DNA from: an uncultured Muribaculaceae bacterium
Lineage (GTDB): Bacteria > Bacteroidota > Bacteroidia > Bacteroidales > Muribaculaceae
Assembly (NCBI GenBank): GCA_910588245.1
Contig: CAJUQP010000001.1
Coordinates: 196,204 to 260,203, forward strand
Length of the DNA stretch: 64,000 nt
Direction of reading: 5' to 3'
The notes below the pieces were generated by a model. That model was given only the letters and a program-made list of their open reading frames with translations, had not been told where the DNA came from and made no database searches. Within the stretch, counting starts at the first letter, position 1. Each line of letters opens with the position of its first letter. The position numbers were made by a program, and so were the translations under genes. This document shows positions 33,388-42,264 of this stretch, one piece after another.

Positions 33388-33931
33388 AATTAAGCTTTAT
33401 CAATGCGAAAAGCGAGTAATTGATCATATCCATATAGTTGGCATCAATACCCTCGCTTATCAATGTCTTGCCATCATGATCTTCTATCTCCTTCGTACGC
33501 AGGAGCTTCTGGAGTATTATATCCGTAAAGCTTGACACTCTCATATGCCTCCAGGCCTCATCGTAGTCATGATTCTTATCAAGCATCAGCGATGTGGCAC
33601 GAGAGATTGACTCATCGTAAAGTTTTGAAGCCTCCTCAGGAGATATCTGACTGCCGGATCCGAGACGAAGTTGTATGAGGGCGATTGCACAGTAGTTGAC
33701 GATTCCTATGAATTCCGGTTCAATACCTTCGTCGACCGCAGATTTCCCCTTCTCCTCTATCGAGCGTATCCTGCGCGCTTTTATATAGATCTGGTCTGTC
33801 AGGCTCGACGGACGCATCACACGCCACGATGTACCATAGTCATGAAGTTTCTTTACAAATATATCCTTGCATTTTGCGGTCATTTCGGAGAATTCCTTTT
33901 TTGTATCGGGAATATATGCTTTCTCTGTCAT
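33377..33931 (-). CDS. DUF1599 protein with internal duplication
   Basis: This protein of about 184 residues has two copies of one module: VKKLHDYGTSWRVMRPSSLT, with a later GIEPEFIGIVNYCAIALIQL, and then DKNHDYDEAWRHMRVSSFTD with GIDANYMDMINYSLFALIKL. Each copy keeps HDY-x3-WR-x-MR-x-SS and a GI-x8-NY-x3-ALI segment. The function is unknown; the conserved His, Asp and Glu residues could be metal ligands. The ATG at 33931 is preferred over an in-frame extension reaching 34000. It overlaps the BT_3928-family gene by 11 bp. A CAAATTTA at 34015-34022 (TAAATTTG on this strand) is a candidate -7 element. Confidence 0.85.
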   Translation of the reverse strand: MTEKAYIPDTKKEFSEMTAKCKDIFVKKLHDYGTSWRVMRPSSLTDQIYIKARRIRSIEEKGKSAVDEGIEPEFIGIVNYCAIALIQLRLGSGSQISPEEASKLYDESISRATSLMLDKNHDYDEAWRHMRVSSFTDIILQKLLRTKEIEDHDGKTLISEGIDANYMDMINYSLFALIKLNYGE

Positions 33932-34077
33932 TTTTATACTATTGTTTATTGTTTTTGTCCGGTCTGCCATCCCATCCACTCTTACTTTTCTATTCAGCAT
34001 CGCTTAAAGATGCGCAAATTTACGAATTTTTGTTGATTTTTGTCGTTAATTTATAGTCATTGCTGCACTTTTATTCT

Positions 34078-34085
34078 TAATTTTG
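34078..34085 (+). promoter_or_regulatory. -7 element for aguA-aguB
   Basis: TAATTTTG at 34078-34085, followed by a leader of about 100 nt. The nearest TTG (34060) gives a 15-bp spacer, shorter than usual. Confidence 0.4.
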
Positions 34086-34193
34086 CAGAACGATACGCCT
34101 TGTCTTATAACATAGAGGAAGTTTAATCTTCCAAACTATGCCCATACCACATGCACGTATTGCCTTTATAACCCGCAAACAAAAAGCTTTATA

Positions 34194-35237
34194 ATGAGAG
34201 TGTTTCTACCCGAATGGACTCCTCAGGAGGCTGTGCTCATGGCATTGCCGGCTGAAGATACAGACTGGAATTATATCCTGTCGGAAGCGCGCGATCAATA
34301 TGTCAGAATAATAAAAGCATTTACCGCCGAAAACATACGAGTGGTGCTACTTTGTCATGACGCATCCGAGGCGATGAATCTGTTTCCACAATGCTGCAAA
34401 GAGTTAATCTCCTTCGTCGAGACGCCGTATAACGACACATGGACCCGTGACTACGGGCCTATATCCGTTATCAAGGACGATAGGCTCAGGGCTTTGGATT
34501 TCGGCTTCAATGGCTGGGGCCTTAAATTTGCTTCAGACCGCGACAACCTTGTCAATCTGAGACTTAACGAGAAATGCGTCTTTGACCAGTCAGTCTACCG
34601 CAATGAAAGATCATTCATTCTTGAAGGAGGATCGGTGGAGACCGATGGGGAAGGCACCGTCCTGACCACCACCCGCTGTCTGTGCTCTCCCAATAGAAAC
34701 GGAGGCCTCTCAAAACATGAAGCCGCTCAACACCTGTCAGACCTTCTCGGAGCAACCCATATCCTCTTTCTCGATTATGGTGCTCTTGAAGGCGATGACA
34801 CGGATTCACACATTGACACGCTTGCAAGGATGGCTCCAGGCAACACCATCCTTTTCACCGGATGCAGGAACATGGATGACCCACATTTCGAGGAACTTCT
34901 CAAAATGCGCGCTCAACTATCAATGTTCAGGAACTCTATGGGAGAACCTTTCAACCTTATTGAGCTACCGTTCCCGGATCCTGTATACAATGAAGACGGA
35001 AGCCGACTCCCTGCCACCTACGCAAATTATCTCATAACCGATAAGGTTATCTTCATGCCTCTCTACAATCAACCGCATAACGATATGCTTGCGATGCAGA
35101 CCGTGAGGATAGCCTTCCCTGACTACAAAGTTGTGGGAATAGAATGCCTCACTCTTCTGAGACAACACGGATCGCTGCATTGCGCTACGATGCAGATCCC
35201 CAGGAATCTCTTCAATCCAGTATTATTTGACCTCTAA
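34194..35237 (+). CDS. aguA: Agmatine deiminase
   Basis: AguA hydrolyses agmatine to N-carbamoylputrescine and ammonia in the arginine-to-putrescine route. The 347-residue protein has the peptidylarginine-deiminase-like fold with WTRDYGPISV, FILEGGSVETDGEG, the His of DSHIDTLARM, and the catalytic Cys330 in QHGSLHCATMQIPR. It is followed after 13 bp by aguB, the next enzyme. Confidence 0.95.
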   Translation: MRVFLPEWTPQEAVLMALPAEDTDWNYILSEARDQYVRIIKAFTAENIRVVLLCHDASEAMNLFPQCCKELISFVETPYNDTWTRDYGPISVIKDDRLRALDFGFNGWGLKFASDRDNLVNLRLNEKCVFDQSVYRNERSFILEGGSVETDGEGTVLTTTRCLCSPNRNGGLSKHEAAQHLSDLLGATHILFLDYGALEGDDTDSHIDTLARMAPGNTILFTGCRNMDDPHFEELLKMRAQLSMFRNSMGEPFNLIELPFPDPVYNEDGSRLPATYANYLITDKVIFMPLYNQPHNDMLAMQTVRIAFPDYKVVGIECLTLLRQHGSLHCATMQIPRNLFNPVLFDL

Positions 35238-35250
35238 CCCGATAAGAAAT

Positions 35251-36132
35251 ATGAACAGGCTCAAGATAGGTATGGTTCAGCACTCTTTCAGCTCCGACGT
35301 CGATTTCAACCGGCAACGCAACATAGCCGCTATTGAGAATCTCGCGGATGAAGGTGCGGATCTGGTTGTTTTGTCAGAATTACACGATTCACTGTATTTC
35401 TGCCAATGTGAAGATGTCGAGAATTTCTGTTATGCTGTGGATCCGGATGAATTTGCCGGAATATATTCCGCTGTGGCGGCCGAGAATAATGTGGTCATAG
35501 TAGCCAGCGCTTTTGAGCGCCGGGCTCCCGGCCTGTACCACAACACGGCAATGGTATTTGATTCTGACGGATCCCTTGCAGGGAAATACCGGAAAATGCA
35601 CATACCGGACGATCCCGGATTCTATGAGAAATTCTATTTCACTCCGGGCGACCTCGGGTTTGAGCCTGTAAAGACATCTCTTGGTCGTCTTGGTGTCCTG
35701 GTATGCTGGGACCAATGGTATCCGGAAGCCGCGCGTCTCATGGCAATGAAAGGCGCGGAAATGCTTATCTACCCCACAGCAATCGGATGGAATCCCGACG
35801 ACCCGCAAGATGAGAAAGACCGCCAGAGAGAAGCCTGGATCACCATTCAGCGTGCGCATGCGGTAGCCAACGGCATCCCCGTGATTAGTGTGAACCGTGT
35901 CGGGTTTGAGGAGGATCCTTCCGGCCAAACGTCTGGCATTGATTTCTGGGGCTCCAGTTTCGTGGCAGGTCCGCAGGGTGAGATCTTAATAGCCGGATCG
36001 TCCGATAGCCCCGAAGAGATTCTGACAGAGATCGACTGCAAACGTTCGGAGAATGTGCGCCAATGGTGGCCATTTCTGCGCGACCGCAGGATAGATGCCT
36101 ATGGAGGACTTACCTCAAGGTTTCTCGACTAA
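35251..36132 (+). CDS. aguB: N-carbamoylputrescine amidase
   Basis: This nitrilase-superfamily amidase turns N-carbamoylputrescine into putrescine, CO2 and ammonia. The 293-residue protein shows the catalytic triad: Glu in VVLSELHDSLYF, Lys in GKYRKMHIPDDPG and Cys in VLVCWDQWYPEAARLMA. The sequence FYEKFYFTPGD is typical of the AguB group. The ATG at 35251 is preferred over an upstream in-frame start at 35227, which would overlap aguA. Confidence 0.95.
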   Translation: MNRLKIGMVQHSFSSDVDFNRQRNIAAIENLADEGADLVVLSELHDSLYFCQCEDVENFCYAVDPDEFAGIYSAVAAENNVVIVASAFERRAPGLYHNTAMVFDSDGSLAGKYRKMHIPDDPGFYEKFYFTPGDLGFEPVKTSLGRLGVLVCWDQWYPEAARLMAMKGAEMLIYPTAIGWNPDDPQDEKDRQREAWITIQRAHAVANGIPVISVNRVGFEEDPSGQTSGIDFWGSSFVAGPQGEILIAGSSDSPEEILTEIDCKRSENVRQWWPFLRDRRIDAYGGLTSRFLD

Positions 36133-36197
36133 GTGACTCCATGCATCGTTCTACAAAAGATTTATGCTGCCACTTCTTTAAAAAATACTGCATTTGA

Positions 36198-36228
36198 TTG
36201 TCCGGCATCAAAAAAATTTGTAACTTTG
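36198..36228 (+). promoter_or_regulatory. Bacteroidetes-type promoter of the mreB operon
   Basis: TTG at 36198-36200 and TAACTTTG at 36221-36228 are 20 bp apart. Transcription would start near 36235, about 172 nt upstream of the mreB ATG. Confidence 0.8.
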
Positions 36229-36234
36229 CACCAC

Positions 36235-36406
36235 TGCAAGGCTTATTGCGGCATAAGCCTACGCCAAGTCATGGATGTGCATCTTGCTTAGGCAAAGACA
36301 ATATCTATTGTCCTTGGCGATGGGCCTTGCCTCCTGATTTTTGAATTGCAACCGCTGACGAAGCGGTCTGCGTATTAACCCCTTTCATGGTTAACAAGAC
36401 ATTATA
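36235..36406 (+). promoter_or_regulatory. Long structured 5' leader of mreB
   Basis: The leader contains several perfect hairpins. P1 is AGGCTTAT (36239-36246) with ATAAGCCT (36253-36260). P2 closes with CGCCAAG (36262-36268) and CTTGGCG (36313-36319), and encloses GACAATA (36297-36303) with TATTGTC (36306-36312). P3 is ACCGCT (36351-36356) with AGCGGT (36362-36367). P4 is TTAACC (36375-36380) with GGTTAA (36389-36394), ending 12 nt before the ATG. AGGCAA (36290-36295) can alternatively pair with TTGCCT (36327-36332), competing with P2. A six-codon frame (36271-36291) lies inside P2. I do not recognise a known riboswitch class. Confidence 0.5.
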
Positions 36407-37426
36407 ATGGGAATATTCTCTTTCACACAGGAAATTGCAATGGACTTGGGCACAGCCAATTCCATCATAATACACAATGATAAAATAGTTGTCGACGAGC
36501 CTTCTGTCGTAGCGATTGAAAACAAGACCGACAAACTTCTGGCGGTGGGCACTCCGGCCCATCTGATGGAAGGGAAGGAACCTCCCGGCATTCGCACAAT
36601 CCGGCCTCTCCGCGACGGAGTGATTGCCGACTTTAATGCCGCCGAACAGATGATCCGTGGCATGGTCAAGATGGTGAGTTCGAAACGCAGGTGGTTTTCT
36701 CCATCTCTCCGCATGGTAGTATGCATTCCCTCCGGGTCAACGGAGGTTGAAGTCAGGGCCGTGCGCGATTCTTCCGAACATGCCGGCGGTCGCGATGTCT
36801 ATATGATCTATGAGCCTATGGCCGCCGCGCTTGGAATCGGTCTTGATGTGGAGGCCCCTGAAGGCAACATGATTGTCGACATAGGCGGAGGAAGCACCGA
36901 AATCGCCGTCATTTCGCTTGGCGGAATTGTCAGCAACAAAAGCATCCGCCTGGCCGGCAACGACCTTACAGCGGATATCCAGGAACATATGGGCCGCGTA
37001 CATAATCTAAAAGTAGGCGCAACCATGGCAGAGCAGATCAAGATCAACGTCGGCTCCGCCCTACCGGTGCTCGACAATCCCCCTGAGCCTTTTATTGTCA
37101 GAGGACCTAACAGGATGTCAGCCCTTCCGATGGAAGTACCTGTGACATATGAGGAAATTTCACATTGCATCGACAAGTCGATTTCAAGAATGGAGGCAGC
37201 CATTCTCGCGGCGCTTGAGGAGACTCCGCCGGAACTTTACGCCGACATCGTCAAGAATGGAATTTATCTCGCTGGTGGCGGCGCATTGCTTAAAGGTCTT
37301 GCGAAACGCTTCTCCGACAAGATGCGCATCGAGTTCAAGATCGCGGAAGATCCACTGCATGCCGTAGCTATCGGCACAGGAGTGGCGCTTAAAAACATCA
37401 ACAAGTTCTCATTCCTTATCAGATAA
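36407..37426 (+). CDS. mreB: Rod shape-determining actin homologue MreB
   Basis: MreB polymerises under the membrane and guides lateral wall synthesis. The 339-residue protein has the actin-fold ATP site: MDLGTANSIIIHND (phosphate 1), VDIGGGSTEIAVISLGG (phosphate 2) and the adenosine motif YLAGGGALLKGL. The N-terminal FSFTQEIAMDLG is typical. It is the first gene of an elongasome operon running to rodA. The family is usually cytoplasmic and bound to MreC/MreD and RodA. Confidence 0.97.
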   Translation: MGIFSFTQEIAMDLGTANSIIIHNDKIVVDEPSVVAIENKTDKLLAVGTPAHLMEGKEPPGIRTIRPLRDGVIADFNAAEQMIRGMVKMVSSKRRWFSPSLRMVVCIPSGSTEVEVRAVRDSSEHAGGRDVYMIYEPMAAALGIGLDVEAPEGNMIVDIGGGSTEIAVISLGGIVSNKSIRLAGNDLTADIQEHMGRVHNLKVGATMAEQIKINVGSALPVLDNPPEPFIVRGPNRMSALPMEVPVTYEEISHCIDKSISRMEAAILAALEETPPELYADIVKNGIYLAGGGALLKGLAKRFSDKMRIEFKIAEDPLHAVAIGTGVALKNINKFSFLIR

Positions 37427-37437
37427 GTCATCATGGA

Positions 37438-37470
37438 TCTCTGGCCAGACAATGTTGTCCTGGCCAGGGA
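37438..37470 (+). other. Hairpin between mreB and mreC
   Basis: CTGGCCAGACAA (37441-37452), TG, TTGTCCTGGCCAG (37455-37467) forms a stem of at least 12 pairs with one bulged base. It extends outward by three weaker pairs. It sits 11 bp after the mreB stop and 27 bp before the mreC GTG. No U-run follows. It could act as a partial terminator or RNA-processing boundary that keeps MreB more abundant than MreC. Confidence 0.5.
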
Positions 37471-37496
37471 GCCGGAAGGATATCAATTTTCCCTAA

Positions 37497-38345
37497 GTGA
37501 GAAATCTTCTGAACTTCCTTATAAAGTACGGCACATGGTTCTTATTCATTTTCTATGTGCTGTTAAGTTGTGTCCTTTTGTTCAGTCATAATTCATATCG
37601 TGAATCGGTCTATCTCACTTCTGCCAATATCGTGACTTCGTCGATCTACGACACCATGTCGCAGATCACGGGATATTTCCATCTCAGGGGAATCAACGAA
37701 AGCCTTCAGGCAAGCAACGCAAGGCTTGAGAACGAAGTTCTCAACCTCCGGCATCAACTTGCAGAGTCAATCTCTCTTATTCCGGACTCCAGCCGCGAGG
37801 AGCTTGTCAAAAACCGTTTCGATTATATTCCGGCAACTGTCGTGAACAACAGCGTGCGCCACCCGAGAAACTACTTCTCGATCAACAAAGGACGCCTGGA
37901 CGGGATCAGACCCAGCATGGGCGTTGTCGATCAAAATGGTGTTGCGGGCATAATCAACGTTGTCGGCACGCATACGGCCAGAGCCATATCGCTTCTCAAT
38001 GAGACGCAACATTTCTCGGTGAAATTAAAAGGGACAAACTATATAGGAAGCTTAAGCTGGAAAGGATCCGATCCTGCTGTAGCGTATGTCAGCGAAATTC
38101 CGAGACACGCCAGCTTTCATACCGGCGACACTATAGTCACCAGCGGCTATTCCACCACTTTCCCCGGAGATATCCCTGTCGGAACAGTCTTGAACCGCAT
38201 CAGAGGGAATGACGACAATTTCTATATTTTCAAGGTCAGGCTTTTCTCTGATTTCAAAGCCCTGAGCACCGTGCGCGTTATAAAGGATGACTTCAAACAG
38301 GAGCTCGACTCTTTGACCACATTCGATGTCCTGACCGACAAATGA
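37497..38345 (+). CDS. mreC: Rod shape-determining protein MreC
   Basis: The protein has 282 residues: a short cytoplasmic start, one membrane helix (YGTWFLFIFYVLLSCVLLF), a coiled-coil segment (ESLQASNARLENEVLNLRHQL), then the periplasmic double beta-barrel (FDYIPATVVNNS, NGVAGIINVVG, GDTIVTSGYSTTFPGDIPVG). MreC links MreB to PBP2 and RodA. The start is GTG at 37497; no better ATG lies nearby, and RNLLNFLIKYG is the normal family start. Confidence 0.94.
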   Translation: MRNLLNFLIKYGTWFLFIFYVLLSCVLLFSHNSYRESVYLTSANIVTSSIYDTMSQITGYFHLRGINESLQASNARLENEVLNLRHQLAESISLIPDSSREELVKNRFDYIPATVVNNSVRHPRNYFSINKGRLDGIRPSMGVVDQNGVAGIINVVGTHTARAISLLNETQHFSVKLKGTNYIGSLSWKGSDPAVAYVSEIPRHASFHTGDTIVTSGYSTTFPGDIPVGTVLNRIRGNDDNFYIFKVRLFSDFKALSTVRVIKDDFKQELDSLTTFDVLTDK

Positions 38346-38366
38346 CTATTGCATCCCACTCAACCG

Positions 38367-38876
38367 ATGAACAAGGAGACCATATATTTCACCGTGCTGT
38401 TCATCCTGATGCTTTTCGCTCAGGTGTTGATTTGCAACCATATTGCATTGTTCAATGTGGCAGTCCCTATAGTCTTCATTTATTTCATAATAAGGCTCCC
38501 TATAAATCTCGGACGAGGATGGCTCTTCACTCTCGCGTTCCTTATGGGGCTATGTGTCGACATCTGTTCCGACACTCCCGGGGTCAACGCCCTGTCGTGC
38601 ACTATACTTGCCGCCTTGAAGAAGCCGGTGTATTATGCATATGTACCTAAAGATGACAAAACGGTGAATCTCATTCCCTCAATCTCATCGCTTGGTATCG
38701 CCACATATTGCAAGTTCCTTATCACAATGACCGGATTATATTGTCTGATGGCATTCTCAATAGAGTATTTCAATTTCGCGGATCTCAGGGAAATAGCGAT
38801 CATGTCGGTGTCAAGCTGCATATTGACTTTTCTGATTATGTTGGCAATTGACTGCCTAATCATTTCTAAATCGTGA
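38367..38876 (+). CDS. mreD: Rod shape-determining protein MreD
   Basis: This 169-residue protein is almost entirely hydrophobic, with about five to six membrane helices (YFTVLFILMLFAQVLIC, VAVPIVFIYFIIRLPINL, WLFTLAFLMGLCVDICSDTPG and two to three more). The GLCVDICSDTPGVNALSC segment is typical of Bacteroidetes MreD. The ATG at 38367 lies 21 bp after mreC; a TTG at 38349 is possible but less likely. Its last bases overlap mrdA by 4 bp (GTGA). Confidence 0.88.
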   Translation: MNKETIYFTVLFILMLFAQVLICNHIALFNVAVPIVFIYFIIRLPINLGRGWLFTLAFLMGLCVDICSDTPGVNALSCTILAALKKPVYYAYVPKDDKTVNLIPSISSLGIATYCKFLITMTGLYCLMAFSIEYFNFADLREIAIMSVSSCILTFLIMLAIDCLIISKS

Positions 38877-40720
38877 GCAAAGACTATAAGCTGGCAAAGC
38901 GCAGATATGTGGTAGGAGGCTTCATCTTCCTGATTGTCGTGATTTACATCTGCAGGCTCTTCAGTCTGCAAGTAGGTAATGACAAATATAAGGAAAACGC
39001 CGACAGCAACGCATTTCTGAGAAGAATAATATATCCTGCAAGAGGACTGATTTATGACCGAGAGGGGCGTCTGGTGGTTTTCAACCAGCCCGCCTACGAT
39101 GTCATGCTTATTCCTAAAGATGTTGGTGATTTCGACACCATTTCGCTATGCAACACACTTCACATCTCAAAAGAGCAATTGCTGGAGAAATGGGCCGAGA
39201 TGAAAAACCCGCGTAAGAACCCTGGATATTCCGCCTACACTCCTCAGAAACTTATCTCTCATCTCTCTCCTCAGGACTATGGACGTCTGCAGGAGAAACT
39301 ATATCTTTTCCCTGGATTCTTCATACAGACAAGGACTGTCAGACAATACAAATACAACGCTGCGGCAAATATCCTCGGAAATATCCGTGAAGTCTCCGCA
39401 TCAGATGTGGAGAAAGACCGTTATTACCGCTCAGGCGACTACACTGGCGACCTCGGAGTTGAGAAAAGTTATGAAAAACAGTTGCGCGGGCAGAAAGGTG
39501 TGGAAATTCTGATGAAGGATGCCTATGGACGTATAAAAGGGAAATATGAGAACGGCATACATGACGTGGCACCCATCTCAGGGAAAAACCTCACCCTCTC
39601 GATCGACATGGAACTCCAGGAATATGGAGAGAGGCTAATGGCGAATAAGATCGGGGCTATCGTGGCTATAGAACCGGCTACCGGAGAGATACTCGCTCTT
39701 GTCACAGCTCCCAACTACGATCCATCACTCCTTGTTGGCAAAGACCGAGGCAAAAACTATGCAGCTCTGGTGCGGGATCCACAGAAACCTCTCTACGACA
39801 GAGCGCTCCAGGGAGCATATCCCCCCGGATCGACCTTTAAGCCGACACAAGGCCTGATCTTTCTTCAGGAAGGGATAGTGACCACATCAACGCAATATCC
39901 TTGCTATCACGGCTACATCAACGGCCTGCGCGTTGGATGCCACGGACATGGATCTCCTATAGCCCTCAAACCTGCTCTTCAGACTTCATGCAACGCATAT
40001 TTTTGCTGGGGATTCAAGAATATGATCGACAAGCGCGGTACAAAACCTTCCGTACAGCTCACAAAATGGAAAGACTATCTCGTGGAGATGGGCTACGGCT
40101 ATCGCCTCGGTGTCGATCTGCCGTCGGAAAGCAGGGGATTTATTCCAAATGCAGATTTCTATTCCAAGTCATTCCGTGGATCAAAATGGAGCGGCAATTC
40201 CGTGATATCTGTTGCTATTGGCCAGGGTGAGGTGCTTGCCACCCCCCTGCAGATCGCAAATCTTTGCGCCACCATCGCCAACAGAGGATATTACCATACT
40301 CCCCATATCGTTAAACATGTTGCCGACACTGTGATCGACAGCAAATTCAGGGAGAAACATGCTCCGCATATCAAAAAGGAATACTATGAAGTAGTGGCGG
40401 AAGGTATGCGCATGGCGGTGCTTGGAGGCACATGTCGTGGAGCCGCCCTCCCCGGAATAGAGGTTTGCGGCAAGACTGGAACAGCACAAAATCCTCATGG
40501 TAAAGATCATTCCGCGTTCATGGGCTTCGCTCCTTATCACAATCCGAAGATTGCCATAGCGGTCTATGTGGAGAACGCCGGCTTCGGCGCCACTTACGGT
40601 GTGCCTATCGGAAGCCTGATGATGGAGAAATATCTCACCGGGAAAGTGGAACGCACAGCTCTTGAGGAAAGAATGTTGAACGCTAACACAATTATCAGCA
40701 GTGGAGTCAAATCACATTGA
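38873..40720 (+). CDS. mrdA: Penicillin-binding protein 2 (elongasome transpeptidase)
   Basis: PBP2 cross-links peptidoglycan in lateral wall growth. The 615-residue protein has a membrane anchor (VVGGFIFLIVVIYICRLF), the pedestal domain with YPARGLIYDREGRLVVFN, and the transpeptidase motifs PGSTFKP (Ser320, Lys323), SCN (in LQTSCNAYF) and KTGT (from Lys534). The start is GTG and overlaps mreD by 4 bp. rodA overlaps its end by 20 bp, so production of the two partners is coupled. Confidence 0.95.
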   Translation: MSKDYKLAKRRYVVGGFIFLIVVIYICRLFSLQVGNDKYKENADSNAFLRRIIYPARGLIYDREGRLVVFNQPAYDVMLIPKDVGDFDTISLCNTLHISKEQLLEKWAEMKNPRKNPGYSAYTPQKLISHLSPQDYGRLQEKLYLFPGFFIQTRTVRQYKYNAAANILGNIREVSASDVEKDRYYRSGDYTGDLGVEKSYEKQLRGQKGVEILMKDAYGRIKGKYENGIHDVAPISGKNLTLSIDMELQEYGERLMANKIGAIVAIEPATGEILALVTAPNYDPSLLVGKDRGKNYAALVRDPQKPLYDRALQGAYPPGSTFKPTQGLIFLQEGIVTTSTQYPCYHGYINGLRVGCHGHGSPIALKPALQTSCNAYFCWGFKNMIDKRGTKPSVQLTKWKDYLVEMGYGYRLGVDLPSESRGFIPNADFYSKSFRGSKWSGNSVISVAIGQGEVLATPLQIANLCATIANRGYYHTPHIVKHVADTVIDSKFREKHAPHIKKEYYEVVAEGMRMAVLGGTCRGAALPGIEVCGKTGTAQNPHGKDHSAFMGFAPYHNPKIAIAVYVENAGFGATYGVPIGSLMMEKYLTGKVERTALEERMLNANTIISSGVKSH

Positions 40721-42170
40721 AGCAAACGTATCGGTGTTTCGGTCGCTCGACTGGTTCACAATAATACTTTATCTCATGCTTGTGTCGGCAGGAGCTGTAA
40801 GCATTTATGCGGCAAGCTACGATTTCGACAATGCAAGTATGTTTGATTTCCAGGAATTCTCCGGGAAGCAGTTTCTGTGGATCGGATTGTCTCTTGTGAT
40901 CGGATTCGTTATCCTTTTGCTCGACTACAGGATATATGAGGCATATGCCTATCCGATATACGGCGCCGTCATACTCATACTTGTAGCCACTATATTTCTT
41001 GCTCCCGATATAAAAGGATCGAGATCATGGCTTGTGTTCGGGCCTGTGAGCCTTCAGCCCGCGGAGTTTGGCAAATTCGCCACGGCTCTTGCGCTTGCAA
41101 AGCTATTCGATTCATATAATTTCCTCCTAAACGCGAAAATAAGCAACTATTTCAGAGCTCTCATAATCATATTCCTCCCTATCTGTCTTATCCTTTTGCA
41201 GAAAGAGACAGGTAGTGCTTTGGTCTACACTTCTCTTATCTTTGTATTATATCGGGAAGGGATGAGTGGCCTTGTGCTCTTTTCTGTATTATGTGCCGTG
41301 GCTTATTTTGTAGTGGCTGTCAAATTCGTCACTCCTCTTGTCATGGGCATCCCGGCCGGCGAATTCTCGGTATTTGTGACGATAACCGTGATATACTGCG
41401 TTATGCTGATTTTCTATTGCAAAGATCTCATAATAGCGAGAAACGTGATACTCGGAATCATCGGCTCCGCGCTTATCACTTCGGTTCTTTGGTTTTGTGG
41501 AGTCCACATAAACGGCACCGCGTATTTCCTCACAGTCCTCGGGCTGTCAATGGCCTATACGCTTTTGGCCATGTTCCACCACCGCCTTGGCAAATACCTT
41601 GTCACCGTGTGTTTCGCCGCCACCTCAATACTTTTCCTCTTCTCCGTAAACTATGTGTTTGGCAATGTGCTTGAGCCTCACCAGCAGCTCAGGATAAAGG
41701 TTGCTCTTGGAATAGAAGAAGATCTCAGGGGAGCAGGTTATAATGTCAACCAATCGAAAATAGCGATAGGATCAGGAGGCCTGACAGGCAAAGGATTCCT
41801 CAACGGGACTCAGACTAAACTCAAATATGTGCCCGAGCAGCACACAGATTTCATTTTCTGCACTATTGGAGAGGAAGAAGGGTTTGCCGGCTCCACGGCA
41901 GTCCTCGTGGTCTTCCTTGCGTTCATACTGCGTCTGATATATCTCGCGGAAAGGCAGCGTAAACCATTCGGAAGGGTATACGCTTATTGTGTGGTGTCTT
42001 TCCTGATATTCCATCTGTGTATAAATATTGGGATGGTGATAGGATTATGTCCTGTCATAGGCATACCTCTCCCCTTTTTCAGTTATGGAGGATCGGCATT
42101 GTGGGGCTTCACAATCCTTCTCTTCATTCTCCTCAGAATCGATGCTTCCAGGAAGGAGAGGCGCGACTGA
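40701..42170 (+). CDS. rodA: Peptidoglycan glycosyltransferase RodA
   Basis: RodA is the SEDS-family polymerase of the elongasome. The 489-residue protein has about ten or more membrane helices and the family signatures GSRSWLVFGPVSLQPAEFGK, LLQKETGSALVY, and C-terminal EQHTDFIFCTIGEEEGF and PVIGIPLPFFSYGGSAL. It is longer than the E. coli protein (370 residues), with extra membrane sequence in the middle (about 190-310). The start is GTG at 40701, inside the mrdA gene. Confidence 0.95.
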   Translation: MESNHIEANVSVFRSLDWFTIILYLMLVSAGAVSIYAASYDFDNASMFDFQEFSGKQFLWIGLSLVIGFVILLLDYRIYEAYAYPIYGAVILILVATIFLAPDIKGSRSWLVFGPVSLQPAEFGKFATALALAKLFDSYNFLLNAKISNYFRALIIIFLPICLILLQKETGSALVYTSLIFVLYREGMSGLVLFSVLCAVAYFVVAVKFVTPLVMGIPAGEFSVFVTITVIYCVMLIFYCKDLIIARNVILGIIGSALITSVLWFCGVHINGTAYFLTVLGLSMAYTLLAMFHHRLGKYLVTVCFAATSILFLFSVNYVFGNVLEPHQQLRIKVALGIEEDLRGAGYNVNQSKIAIGSGGLTGKGFLNGTQTKLKYVPEQHTDFIFCTIGEEEGFAGSTAVLVVFLAFILRLIYLAERQRKPFGRVYAYCVVSFLIFHLCINIGMVIGLCPVIGIPLPFFSYGGSALWGFTILLFILLRIDASRKERRD

Positions 42171-42264
42171 TGTAATAAAATACGCCCGAATCTTGTTATA
42201 TAGATATGGACGCATACACCGGCTGCATTCCGGGACTGTGTCTTCAACTTCAATCTTTATAATT

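Noticed and set aside
42085..42264. N-terminal extension of the small helical protein
   Set aside because: The extra residues overlap the rodA 3' end and read like shadow coding; the ATG at 42265 starts a clean helical protein.
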